Source of the DNA: Rosa chinensis
Taxonomy: Eukaryota > Streptophyta > Magnoliopsida > Rosales > Rosaceae
Direction: 5' to 3'
Assembly (NCBI RefSeq): GCF_002994745.2
Contig: NC_037091.1
Location: 34,164,612 to 34,228,611, forward strand
Length of the DNA stretch: 64,000 bases
In this document: piece after piece, positions 21,801 through 31,572 of the stretch
Layout: each line of letters begins with the position of its first letter
Numbering within the stretch: position 1 is the first letter of the stretch
Translations under genes and position numbers: made by a program
Notes under the pieces: generated by a model
The model's database searches: none
Seen by the model: the letters and a program-made list of their open reading frames with translations, nothing else
What the model was told of the DNA's origin: nothing

Positions 21801-21969
21801 TCCAGGAAGCGAGGTAGGAAGAAGGGTCGTGGAGGTCGGATTTGAAGACGAGGAGGCCCAAAACGTCGTAGTTTAGCTGTGCCGGGATGGGGTCGTCGCC
21901 CATGCAGCGTTGCAGAGATACCATGGACGTTATTGCCAGCGTGTATATGAGGAATCTGAGAAAAGCCAT
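18830..21969 (-). CDS. LRR receptor-like Ser/Thr kinase, At3g28040-type
   Basis: Exons 20420-21969 and 18830-20312, with a 107-bp GT-AG intron (donor GTAAGT, acceptor TTGCAG). The split codon restores SSLYLMSLSYNNLSG, and the product is 1010 residues. The start is the ATG of MAFLRFLIYT, a signal peptide. An LRRNT_2 cap (about 33-72, paired CSWNFIQC) and about 20 LxxLxLxxNxFxG repeats (about 78-600) form the ectodomain. One membrane helix is at about 645-672. The kinase domain has GEGVFGTVYK (730-739), the VAIK Lys (about 752) and VAPEL. Motif positions are unusual: HYNIKPSN replaces HRDxKxxN, and DFA replaces DFG. The whole-length match to the Arabidopsis At3g28040 family is clear from memory of that family. 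The ligand is unknown. As a plasma-membrane receptor it may signal as a scaffold or with weak catalysis. Confidence 0.96.
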
Positions 21970-22393
21970 TGTTGAGTACAATGTAATGATTTTGAGCCAA
22001 GGTGGATGAACGACTAGTTCTTTTCTGAAAACGGTAGTGTAGTTATGGGGAATGGGAGTCTGGCCAGGGAAGCATTACTTTTGGAACACTGTGTGTCATG
22101 GAAAACCTGCCATGGAAGAGTGTTGGATTTGGGAGGTTGTACTGGTACAAAGACGAAAATGAAGTTGCTGTGATCTCACGAGAGAGAAAGAGAAAGAGAA
22201 AGAGAAAAGAGGGAGATAATATTGCTAAATGAGGTGTGTGATGGTGGGTTTGCAAAGCGCCAAATTAAGAGGGAAAGATGGAGTTTACCGAGTGAAAAAA
22301 ATAAAATAAAAAAATAAAACGTTGAATGAGCAAGGAATTTGTGTTCCTCTTGCTAACTAACCTCATGACAACCATCGCTGTGAATCGACGAAT
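21970..22393 (-). promoter_or_regulatory. 5' UTR/promoter region of the receptor kinase
   Basis: Upstream of the ATG at 21969. On the coding strand a CT-rich tract (complement of GAGAGAAAGAGAAAGAGAAA at about 22180-22212) lies about 220 bp before the start, a common feature of plant leaders and core promoters. The exact transcription start cannot be placed. The promoter is bounded by the retroelement insertion at about 22.4 kb. Confidence 0.5.
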
Positions 22394-24160
22394 AAACAAG
22401 TCGAAATCAGAAAATAGGGTTAAATACTACTTACTTCCTATACTTATATGGTTTCATCGCTTCAGTCCCTGACTTTCGAATTTCACCTAAAAAGTCCTTG
22501 AACTCCTAATTTCCTCCCGATTGGTCCCTACCGTCAAGCATCCGTCAAAAACTCCGTTATCTTCTCCTAAAAAGTCTATTATACCCTCAATTACTTAAAA
22601 AAAAAAAATTCTTCCTATCTTTTTTTTATTTTATTGTTTTTACCTCTTCTTCTTCCTGCTCTCTCACCTCCTTCTATGCATCTCCTCATCAAGATGGTTC
22701 CAATCCACAAACCTTCAAGAGGTGAAATGTAAAAAAGAAATAAAAGAGAGAGAAAAAATAAATTTGAAAAAAAAAAAGTAAGCGAGGGTATAATAGACAT
22801 TTTCGGCAACTTTAACAAAAAATTTTGATGGCAGGGACCAATTCGAAGGAAATTAAGAGTTCAGGGACTTTTTAGGTGAATTTCAAAGGTCAGGGACTGA
22901 AACGATGAAACCCTATAAGTATAGGGAGTAAATAGTATTTAATCCCAGAAAATATAAATATAAAAAAAACTCAAGTGGGTTTGGAGAACGCTCCTGGTGT
23001 GGTTGAGCGAGAGTGATGTTCCGTCCGGCGGCGCGTCCTTGGGGCGTCGTCGTCGGACCGGCCGGTGATGGTTCCGTGCACTCCGGCGAGGGTTTCTAGC
23101 TGAGACGTGGCCCAGGGCAAGTGGATGGTGGCTATCTCCCAAGTTGGACGGAGAGATCTCGATCTGCCCTTCGCGGGTTGTGGGCGAGCGCAGGTGAGGA
23201 GCGGCGGTACGGCACAGTTGGCCGGCGGCGAACTCTGGAGTCATCAAAGCACCAGAGATCTGGGCGATGGCAGTGACTTCAAGCTCAGGACAGAGTCGAT
23301 CCCGACAGGGATCTGTTCCGCCTTGGGATCCGGCCGCTGTTGTCAGTAGGACTCGATCCATGGTATAGGGATGCTATGCGGCGGTGTGGTATGGCAAGGC
23401 GGTGGCGTGGTGTTGCGTTGCAGCGGCGAGGTGGAGCGAGAGTATGGTGGCGGCGATGGTTGCCTGTGGCGCTAGCGGTCCTTACTGGAGAGAGTGGTGT
23501 TTGGGCCGGGCCTTTGGTCTTGGGCCCTTGCTGGTTGTGCTTTGTTTTCTGTTGGTTACGGTTTAGTTGTTCTATTTGTTTAGTTGTTTTGTTGACAATA
23601 AGTCTCTACCATGTTTGGGTAGGGCGAAGTGGGCCTTGTGCCGGTCTGTGCACCTTGTGTGCCTTGTTTGCTCTAGGTAGGTGGCGAGTTCCTGACTTTA
23701 TCAAATGGTCGCAACCTCCTAGTGGCAGTAACGTGTTTGCTCTAGGTAGGCGGCGAGTTCCTTGCTTGGTCAAATGGTCGCTGCCTCCTAGTGGCAGGGT
23801 GAAACTGAGTGTCACTGGATTTATTTTCCAGTGGCAACATGATGGGAAAGCTGTGCATATGGAAATTATGCTATGCTGTAATCGAGTTGCAGGTCGAGTT
23901 ATCTTTCCGTTGTGTCACCGCTGTGTCAAAGCAAATAGAGTCGCCAGTAGAGCGCTCTTTGCTAGTTGGTGCCTAATTGAATACAGTTGTTTAGTAGAGA
24001 CTCATGATAGTATTTCAGGATGTTCTCTAGTTGTCTATTGTAATCAGGGGTTTTGGCTTAATGTCCCCACCTTGTATTCAACAGTTTTATTAATCAAGGC
24101 TTAAGGGCAGCCGCACCGCCCTTTTTTCAGGAAAAAAAAAAAAAAAACAAGTCGAACTCA
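22394..24160 (+). mobile_element. Poly(A)-tailed non-LTR element, family N1 copy 2, carrying a nested MITE
   Basis: A 16-bp target duplication with one mismatch, AAACAAGTCGAAATCA (22394-22409) and AAACAAGTCGAACTCA (24145-24160), brackets the element. Without the nested MITE and its 9-bp duplication the insert is about 1.2 kb. It shares the CCGTCCG(G/A)CGGCGCGTC block, the GCTCTAGGTAGGCGGCGA, GAGCGCTCTTTGCTAGTTGG and TTAATCAAGGCTT blocks and the A tail with copy 1. In this copy the GCTCTAGGTAGG...CCTAGTGGCAG segment is duplicated (about 23668-23800). No RT motif is present. Confidence 0.82.
22408..22954. mobile_element. Mutator-like MITE nested in the N1 element
   Basis: A 9-bp target duplication CAGAAAATA (22408-22416 and 22946-22954) brackets 529 bp with long inverted repeats: GGGTTAAATACTACTTACTT... 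and ...AGTAAATAGTATTTAATCC, including CAGTCCCTGACTTTCGAA paired with TTCAAAGGTCAGGGACTG. It is a relative of 17958-18381 in design (TTTAG/AGTCCCTGA motifs) but not a close copy. No coding capacity. Confidence 0.88.
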
Positions 24161-24786
24161 CGACTGGATAATTATAATTGAAAGATTTATGCCACTAGAT
24201 CAAATAGTACTGGATCATTTCAATTGATTTTTAGTAGTGATGGATTTAGAAAAGAAAAAAACAGCTTCAAATTATAAAATTATAACCATATGTACTGAAA
24301 TAGAAGAGTTTAATCGAGACGAGGAGCTCATCCAAACTAATTTGAAGTAGAGTAGCTTCAAATAAAAAAAGATAGAAACCTTTTTAAATTGGAGAATGAA
24401 ATTCACACTCCTAAGTTTACAATTCACTCTCATTTCTTCTTTTAAATGAAATTCACACACCTAATTTTTACAAAAAGAAAAAACTTAAAATACTAAAAAA
24501 TAAAACATGGAATGTGAATTTCGTCATAGCCAAATTGATTATTGCCTTCATGAGATTCATTTAAGGTATCACTACGCTCTGTGTCTAAACTACATACTAC
24601 ACAGAGTCACATACTACATAGTACTAAATGATTTATATAATTGCAACACATTTTTTTACTCTTGTGTGGATCATAACCCAATAGTCTGTTCTCTTTGTCT
24701 GAAAACTTTATTATAATTAAGGTCAATCCAATATAATTGAGAAAGATGAAGTGAATGAGTTACTTTTTGAAACATGGCTCCATCAA
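24161..24786. other. AT-rich intergenic DNA
   Basis: No gene-like frame. GTGAATTTC/GAAATTCAC motifs near 24400-24525 face each other, perhaps a small degenerate inverted repeat. Confidence 0.45.
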
Positions 24787-24875
24787 ATTTTTTATTTTTT
24801 ATTTTTTATTTTTTATTTTTTATTTTTTATTTTTTATTTTTTATTTTTTATTTTTTATTTTTTATTTTTATTTTT
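24787..24875. repeat. Heptanucleotide microsatellite (ATTTTTT)n
   Basis: About twelve uninterrupted copies of a 7-mer ATTTTTT. The last units shorten to TATTTTT and TATTATT. Probably polymorphic. Confidence 0.95.
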
Positions 24876-24899
24876 ATTATTTTTTGCTAAAATTGCTTC

Positions 24900-25190
24900 A
24901 TCATGAATTCTCTTCGCCTAAATTCGTCTTCAGGGAATTTTTCCTTATCTGGATTCCACTCCTCACTCGGATTTGCCTTGAAGGGAATACTCTTCGTCCA
25001 GATTCGCTTTGAGGAGATTTCTCTTCACATAGATTTGCATTTAGAGAATTACTTCTCAGTTCTCACCCAAAATTGCCTTGAGGGTATTTCTCTTCGCCAA
25101 ATTCGCCTTGAGAGGATTTCTCCTCATCCAGATTTGCCTTGAGGAGATCTCTCCTCACACATATTTGCATTTAGAGAATTACTGAGTTTT
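24900..25190. repeat. Degenerate tandem repeat, unit about 36-40 bp
   Basis: Successive units vary around TTCGCCTTGAGGAGATTTCTC followed by TTC(G/A)CCCAGA-like text. At least seven units can be followed, and a larger unit ending CATTTAGAGAATTACT appears twice (about 25038 and 25167). No match to a known satellite is claimed. Confidence 0.75.
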
Positions 25191-25459
25191 TCCTATTTTT
25201 GGTTTTTTTTTTTTCCATCATATTTTACAGATATTTCTTCATCTTATCGGGGATATATCTCAAATAACTAATATATCGGGAATATTTAACGATATCAGAA
25301 AAATTTCACAGATACGGTGGAAGATAAGATATTTTCCCCCTATGATATATCGGTCCCTCAAAAAAAGGAAATATAGTAGATATTTCAATCTTTGGTTCGA
25401 TGTCATGTTCATGGCGTGTACTCAACTGCACGTAGTATGAGAAGTCCCTGATAAAGAGG
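25191..25459. other. AT-rich spacer
   Basis: ATATCGG/ATATTT-rich text resembling the interior of the following element, possibly an older fragment of the same family. No gene. Confidence 0.4.
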
Positions 25460-26000
25460 GTATGATCCAAGGACTAAAATATTGAAATTTTCGCCAAAAT
25501 TTCGGCGATATTTTAGTTTTTTTTGGGGGACTGAAATTTCCTAGTCATACCAAGTGATTTTCGTTAAATATTTTCAAAATTTTCGGAAATTTTAAGAAAT
25601 ATATATTGAGAAATATTCAATATATTGCAATAATCTGAGCCAAATTTACTCATTTGTTGGCTTGTTGCACCTTTCATGTTTTACGACTTCCATTTAAAAA
25701 CAATGAGATATTTAAAGTAAATTTAAAGAATTCTCAGTAATTTAACATTTACTATTTCACCTTAAATTATTATAACTCACTATATAATAATGTTTGTCCA
25801 AGGTTTTCTTGTGAAATATAGTAGATAATTGATAAAACAAACATCTCCAAAAGGTTCATTTAAAGTTTCCATGTTTTTCTTCAAATTTCTATCATTTTCT
25901 CAATTATTTACCGATATTGATATATTCTCAATATTTCCATCGAAATTTCTATTTTCTAGACCATCGATATTTCCTCGATATTTTAGTCATTGGTATGACC
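25460..26000. mobile_element. hAT-like MITE rich in CGATATT motifs
   Basis: Ends CAAGGACTAAAATAT and ATATTTTAGTCATTG are inverted repeats with one mismatch, flanked by GTATGATC (25460-25467) and GTATGACC (25993-26000), an 8-bp duplication with one difference. The 525-bp interior repeats CGATATTT/AAATTTCGG and has no frame. Part of it recurs inverted at 42117-42330. Confidence 0.65.
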
Positions 26001-26444
26001 CATAATGTTATTCATTTTTTTTTAGTAGAATTATTGGTATTAATATAACTGAAATTATATAACCAGTAGAACATGACTTGAACTCAAGCCATTCATTTGC
26101 CCAAAAAAAAAGGTACTAATGACACTATACTAAATAGTACAGGTCTAATGTTATTCATATTTAGCCATTCAATTCATATTATAATCATATATAACTTACA
26201 AAAGGAAAATTCTATAATATGTTAACATATGACATACATAGAATTACCACTTTTATGACTTAATTACTTAAATGAAAACATACTACAATTATCACTCTTA
26301 GGACTTATTAATTACTCAAATGAGAACCTACTTTACTCTAACGAGTACCTTATTTATCTCAATGAGGACTTTTTTCTAGTTACCTACTTTATTCTTATGA
26401 GGACCTTACTTACCTTTATGGGGACTTTTTTTTAGTTACCACAT
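26001..26444. other. AT-rich intergenic DNA
   Basis: Short imperfect repeats of the type CTTA(A/T)ATGAGAACCTACTT occur between 26270 and 26440. No gene. Confidence 0.5.
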
Positions 26445-27641
26445 TAGTCCTCAAAGTGAGTTTCTCTGACCTAACCGTTTTGTTAGGGTTTCTCGCTGAA
26501 AACCTTTCTTCAACAAAATCTTTCAACTCACCCAAACTCGATGGCTGATGTCATTCCTAGCCTTGTGGCTGGTTGCCTCCTCTTGGCATACGTTGTCAAC
26601 TTGACAGTAGGACCGTCTCCGACATTGTTTTGGTCACTGCTTGCATCGGTGAAGTGGATCGATGGATGTCGACTAGATCTACTTTATGACCTCTGGCTTT
26701 GCGAACCGATGTACAAAGATGAGGATGGATGTGGTGGGGATATCTTGGGTGAGCCTGTCAGTGGTGAACTTGATGATTTTGGTGACGGTGGTCGTGCAGT
26801 TGGTGTCGGGACTGGAACCTCACCATTGGATTCTCATATTGGACTGGGTGTGAGGGGGAGCGGCTCCGCTGCGTTTACTCTTTCATCGGTGACGTTGGCT
26901 ACGAACGACGACGTTGGGTTGTGGTTGAAGGATGAGGACGCTGGTGGCTGTGGTGGCCTTCGATCATCGTATGCAGGCTGTGTCATCAACTAGTCTGGCC
27001 CTCTCGGCAGAGGAGTTTGTTGTGGCGGCGTTGAGCAGGTCGATGTAATTGGTGAACGGGAGTAGGGCGGGGTGCCCTTAGCAGTTACTACTTGGGCCAT
27101 CTGGGCTTCGTTCTGGCCTGTGGGTTGGGCTTGAGTAGGTTGGACTCTTAAGTTTTGGGTCCTGGGTCTCCTTAGCTACGGGACTGGAGGGTGATTTGTC
27201 ATCCTCTAATTCATATATTGCTTTTTTTTCTTTCTTTCTTTCAAAGAGGATCAAAGGGTTTCACTCCTGCCCCCATGGTGACTCGAACCCATGACTTCGT
27301 ACATAGGTAGTGGGTGCTCTAACCACTGAGCTAATCCATATATTGCTTAATTTCATTTGGGTCGCAAAATTTAGTTTGCTCGGTTGTTACATTTATTTAA
27401 CTCTTGTTTATGAGCTTCTAGGTTTTGTTAGAATAAAGGTGCGTAAATCTCCTTAAAAGGTAGGTGTACCCGGGAGTGCGAGGTTCTGTTCTTTTAGAAT
27501 AAGTTTTTTGTATGTCCTAAAGAAACGGCTCTTTTTGTCGGCCCCTCTAGGGTGTGTCGTTTCTGGTACTACTTGCTAAATTACAAAATTGGCTAACCTC
27601 CTTCGATTCCCAAAAAAAAAAAAAAAATAGTCCTCAAAGTG
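26445..27641 (+). mobile_element. Poly(A)-tailed non-LTR element (LINE-derived, no RT), with nested SINE
   Basis: A 14-bp target duplication TAGTCCTCAAAGTG (26445-26458 and 27628-27641) brackets about 1.17 kb ending in an A17 tail. A leader with GTTAGGGTTTCTCGCTG precedes an ATG (26541) whose frame is open for 150 codons (MADVIPSLVAGC...). No domain is recognised, and no endonuclease or RT is present. The organisation matches N1 elements (GC-rich 5' half, T-rich 3' half), but the sequence is a different family. A SINE lies inside at 27224-27336 on the opposite strand. Confidence 0.82.
27212..27348 (-). mobile_element. tRNA-derived SINE nested in the non-LTR element
   Basis: A 12-bp target duplication CATATATTGCTT (27212-27223 and 27337-27348) brackets 113 bp. 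On the minus strand it starts GGATTAGCTCAGTGGTTAGA (box A within), then has GGGTTCGAGTCACC (B box), then a short body, and ends with a (GAAA)n plus A tail. The first about 70 nt still look like a tRNA, so it is close to its tRNA ancestor. The body is very short compared with most plant SINEs. Confidence 0.92.
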
Positions 27642-28076
27642 GTTTTACATAAAATAAGACATATATGAAAAATATTAACATACCAAATCTTCACCCTTTA
27701 CAGAATATGTGCTTAGAAGAAAAGAAGATATAAAAAAGAAAATATCAAAAGAGGTTTTTCGATCCAAATCATCCGGACTACATCCAATATGGGGTGTGAG
27801 TTTTGCACTTAAATCAAATTAACTCAAAAAAGAATCAGATGAATAAGGCACCCTTCACCATGGGGGATTTCTATACGTATGATAATTGTTACTGAAATCA
27901 AATGTTTCTCATGATTATAGAAGCAATAATTTACTTCTTCCTTTATTCTGAATATAAATATTGATCGATAATTGATAATATTATAATTAGGAATATATAA
28001 TTGACAATATTATTTAGGAATATACAACGTTACAACTAGTACGTGACTCGAACTCATAATCTTTCACTTATAAAAA
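27642..28076. other. AT-rich intergenic DNA
   Basis: No gene. AATAATTGATAATATTATAA-type short repeats lie at 27960-28020. Confidence 0.5.
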
Positions 28077-29521
28077 TAAATACAAGGGTTCTTGACCCAA
28101 AGCACCAAAATTGGCCAAAATTATCTCAGTTACCCTAGCAACAAATTTTTATTCCCACTTACACAATTTCAAATAAAATCACAATTTTGCGCTCAACTTA
28201 ATTAAAAAACTACATCCATGCCATTGATCTCTCCCTCTTCCCTCTCATCCATCTCTGATCAGACTCTCTCTCCTCTCCTCCTCCCTCTCATCCATCTTCG
28301 ATCAGACTCTCTCTCCTCTCTCTCTCAGCCTTCTCCTCCTCTCCACTGCCGTGTTCATCCTCTTCCCCACCGACTCGGCCCTAGAGCTCTCCCAGATCCA
28401 ACTCAACCACATCGGAGTCCACTCGTCGCCAGAGCTCACCCTTGACCTCTCATTCTCACTGACTATCAAGGTCGACCAGTTCTCTGATCTGTCGCCGGTC
28501 ATGGTTAGAGCATATAGAAGGAATTGACGATGTTGTAACGGAAACCGCCCAGAGCAAGAGAGAAAGAAAGACGAATTTTCTGCAGCACCGATTCTGGTAG
28601 GCTAGGAATCGAAATTCTCTCTCTACTGTGGCATTGGACGGTGGTGACCGGTTTGGTTGGAGAAGCTTCCGGAACGCCTTGCCGGAAGCCGAGATTGGCG
28701 TCCTGGACTGACCCGATGTTCTAGCAGGGAGAGAGAATTTCGATTTGTTGACTTGGGTGCCCAAAATAATTTCTGGGAGCCCAAATCAGTTTTTTTTTTT
28801 TTTTTTATAATTAATGGGGCAGAAGGAAAAGAAAAAAAAATTAATGTCTATTGGGGGGCAATAGACGTTTATTGCCTCCAATAGACGTCTATTGGAGGGC
28901 AATAAACGTTTTTAAATTGATATAATCTCTTCATTTTTTTCTTTAATCAAAGTTTTATTTGTCTAATTTTAGGAAAATTAGTTCCCATTCCTGCTACCGA
29001 AAGTTCTATTAGGGGCCAATAAACGTCTATTGGTGGGCAATGGGGGGCCAATAGATATCTATTGGGGGCAATAAAATTTTCTGGCGACCTATGATATCTC
29101 CGACGACCTCTTTGAAGAACTTCGGCTAGGTTTTCAGAAAAGTCCGGTGGGCGGCGACCGGTGACAGGATTCCGATGAAAGTTGGCCAGAATCCGGTGAC
29201 GGGATTCAGACAAAAGTTGACCTGAATCCGGCGTTCGGTGACCAGAATCCTGTGACCGATGACGGGAATCCGGCAGCCGGTGACCGGGCTCTGGCGAAGT
29301 CTCTTATGGTTTCTCTCTCTCTCTCTCTCTCTCTCAGAGTAACAAAACGGTAAGGGTAAAATAGTCTTAAACTAAAAAAAAAAAAAAAAAAAACTTAATG
29401 TGGTATTAGGGAAGACTTCTTTAAAGTGTTTTGGGTAAGGAGGAATTAAAAAAACTTAATGAGGTAAGTGGGTAAAAAAATCCCTGAAAATGGAGTAAAT
29501 GGACAAAAACCCTAAATACAA
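28077..29521. mobile_element. Mutator-like nonautonomous element with G-run/AATAAACGTTTATT modules
   Basis: A 9-bp target duplication TAAATACAA (28077-28085 and 29513-29521) brackets 1427 bp ending GGGTTCTTGACC and GGACAAAAACCC (short inverted ends). The right half has repeated AATAGACGTCTATTGGGGGGC-like modules, then CCGGTGACC/CCGGCGACC repeats and a CT microsatellite (29316-29336). The left half has CT-rich TCTGATCAGACTCTCTCTCC repeated twice. No transposase. Related fragments lie at 1-400 and, inverted, at about 55317-55890. Confidence 0.75.
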
Positions 29522-29991
29522 TATACCATTTGGTATAGTACTTGGCATAAAAATAGTACTTGCCTACTTGGGCAAACTAATGAAAATAATTTTGGGTGCA
29601 CCATCGTTTAGTAGCTAGTGAATAAACTTTTTATGAACTCTATACCAACACATTATCGAAGCGTCAAGACAATCATATGCCAAACGCACATCTATTAATA
29701 AGTCCTGACATATCATATGCCAAACGCACATCTATGCATTTCTGTTTGTCGCTTGCTTCAGCTTCTTCTTGCTCTGTTCCTTCCCTTTCATTTCCAAACA
29801 CACCTTATTTTAAGGCCGAAAATGCAAATTGACTTTGCCTCAAACATAGCAAGAGTTTGAACACTGCATATATACACTTAGCTTTCTCCACGTATTTCAA
29901 GCATAATAAGTCAAAGTGATTAGACTTTAACCTTGTGTTTGTATCTGCATATTTTTCAATTATTGATGGCTTTGCTAAAACATGTACTCCT
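29522..29991. other. Intergenic DNA
   Basis: A 23-bp phrase beginning ATCATATGCCAAACGCACAT occurs twice, 44 bp apart (about 29669 and 29713). No gene. Confidence 0.5.
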
Positions 29992-30939
29992 TTCTATGCC
30001 GGACATTACTTCGCTAACCAGCCCTGGTTAGCAAGTGCTGACCACAACCACTAACACATCGACATGTGTTCATTCAAGAAAAAAATATATTTAATGCTAT
30101 TGAAATACCAGACAAGAAGAGCTCCAGTTAACGTCCAACACATTCAAATCCAGAAATCCATTTCTCTTCCAAATTGGGTTACCTTCTGCATTCTTCAGTA
30201 AAATTAATAGGGATTTGAAGCGATGGGTATTGATTTCGAATATGAGTACTGGATTTCTTCAGTACCCATAGGAATTCGACGATGGGTACTAGACTTCAAT
30301 TACTTTTGTTCGGTTTACGGTACGATTCAACTCTGAACCCGACGAAGATGGAGCAAGAAGCAGCGATCATATGGGTAGCGAGATGAAGGTGCTAGATTTC
30401 AGTTACTTTTCTTCCTTCTTTCTTTGCTCCCACCACTATGTCCACAATCTTCCCTTCTTTCAGAAACATGAAGGTCGGCCATACACCAACGGCCATATAG
30501 GCATATATATGGGTAGCAAGATTAGGAATAACAATGAAAATCTGTCAAAATAAACAAAGCAGGACATTGAGATTAACCAAGTACAACAACAATTTGCAGA
30601 ACTAGCACTGGTAGTGCTTATACAATCTGCTAAATTTTACAACTTTATATTCTTGAGCAACTACTCTAGGCATAAGTTTCAAAATACACATTTCTATGAA
30701 AAGTAATAAGAATATCATATGAATCGGGTTTGCAGTTGAATAATATTGCAGAAGGGTTTACAGTTTGGAAGGAAAAGGGATATTTGGAGAAGATTTTTGA
30801 CATTACCAGAACTCTTCTTCTCCATCGGGTATTTCAATAGCATTATAAAAAAATTGAATGGACACGTGTCGATCTGTTAATGGCTGTGGTCAGCACTTGC
30901 TAACCATGGCTGGTTAGCGAAGTAATGTCCTTCTATGCC
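29992..30939. mobile_element. Mutator-like MITE, 930 bp
   Basis: A 9-bp target duplication TTCTATGCC (29992-30000 and 30931-30939) brackets an element with inverted ends of about 55 bp: GGACATTACTTCGCTAACCA... and ...TGGTTAGCGAAGTAATGTCC. Inside each arm, AACCAGCCCTGGTTAGC is itself palindromic. The interior repeats GATGGGTA(C/T)T and has a short frame at 30371-30553 that is not recognised. No transposase. Confidence 0.9.
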
Positions 30940-31480
30940 CATTCAGGCCAATACAGACGAAGCAATCTATGCAAAAGACACAGACTAACTGTTCTTATTC
31001 ATTAATCTGCAGGTCCATTTGAATATATTGCTATTTTTTGTGAAATGTGTACTAATCAACAAATGTTAAAGTACGTGATTCTAAATTCAAGCACAAACGA
31101 TAGCTCTCATTTATTCTTTTGTGCCGTAAATCAATTTGAAACATTCTGTTGATAATTAATTATTTCTTGAGTAAATATCAAGTATTGGTGCTTGCATTTG
31201 TGGTACTATAGTCAATTAGTTTCTAGCCTCTTAACTTTCAATCAAAATGTGCATTTACCCGCCTCACAAAATATTTTGAGACATTACCCCACATCACTTT
31301 TTTTGAAATAGGCCAATGTTCTACTATATATATAATATATCTATCAAGTTTCTAAGACCACGTACGTCCATGTATATTTCTGTAAAATTGATAACATCTC
31401 ATGTGGGAAAGAGATAAGGCGAAAACATGTTGAAAATACAATCGTAATGAAGCTCAAAACTTCAACACCATTCCAGCGAT

Positions 31481-31485
<5 letters not shown>
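30940..31485. other. AT-rich intergenic DNA
   Basis: Nothing gene-like recognised on either strand. Confidence 0.5.
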
Positions 31486-31532
<47 letters not shown>

Positions 31533-31542
31533 CACACATACA
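31486..31542. repeat. Compound microsatellite (AT)n(AC)n
   Basis: About 18 TA units followed by GACACACACACACACATACATACA. Likely polymorphic. Confidence 0.95.
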
Positions 31543-31572
31543 TACAGTTCTTCTTGGTTAATGACATCCATG

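Noticed and set aside
21970..21981. Kinase start four codons upstream (TTG, M-Y-S-T)
   Set aside because: The upstream codon is TTG. The first in-frame ATG, at 21969, begins a normal signal peptide.
26541..26993. 150-codon frame MADVIPSLVAGC... as a host gene
   Set aside because: It lies wholly inside a poly(A)-tailed insertion with target duplications. It is kept as part of that element and not as a gene.
27245..27336. Possible functional tRNA gene on the minus strand
   Set aside because: A and B boxes are present, but the segment ends in a (GAAA)n/A tail and is bracketed by a 12-bp target duplication, so it is a SINE.
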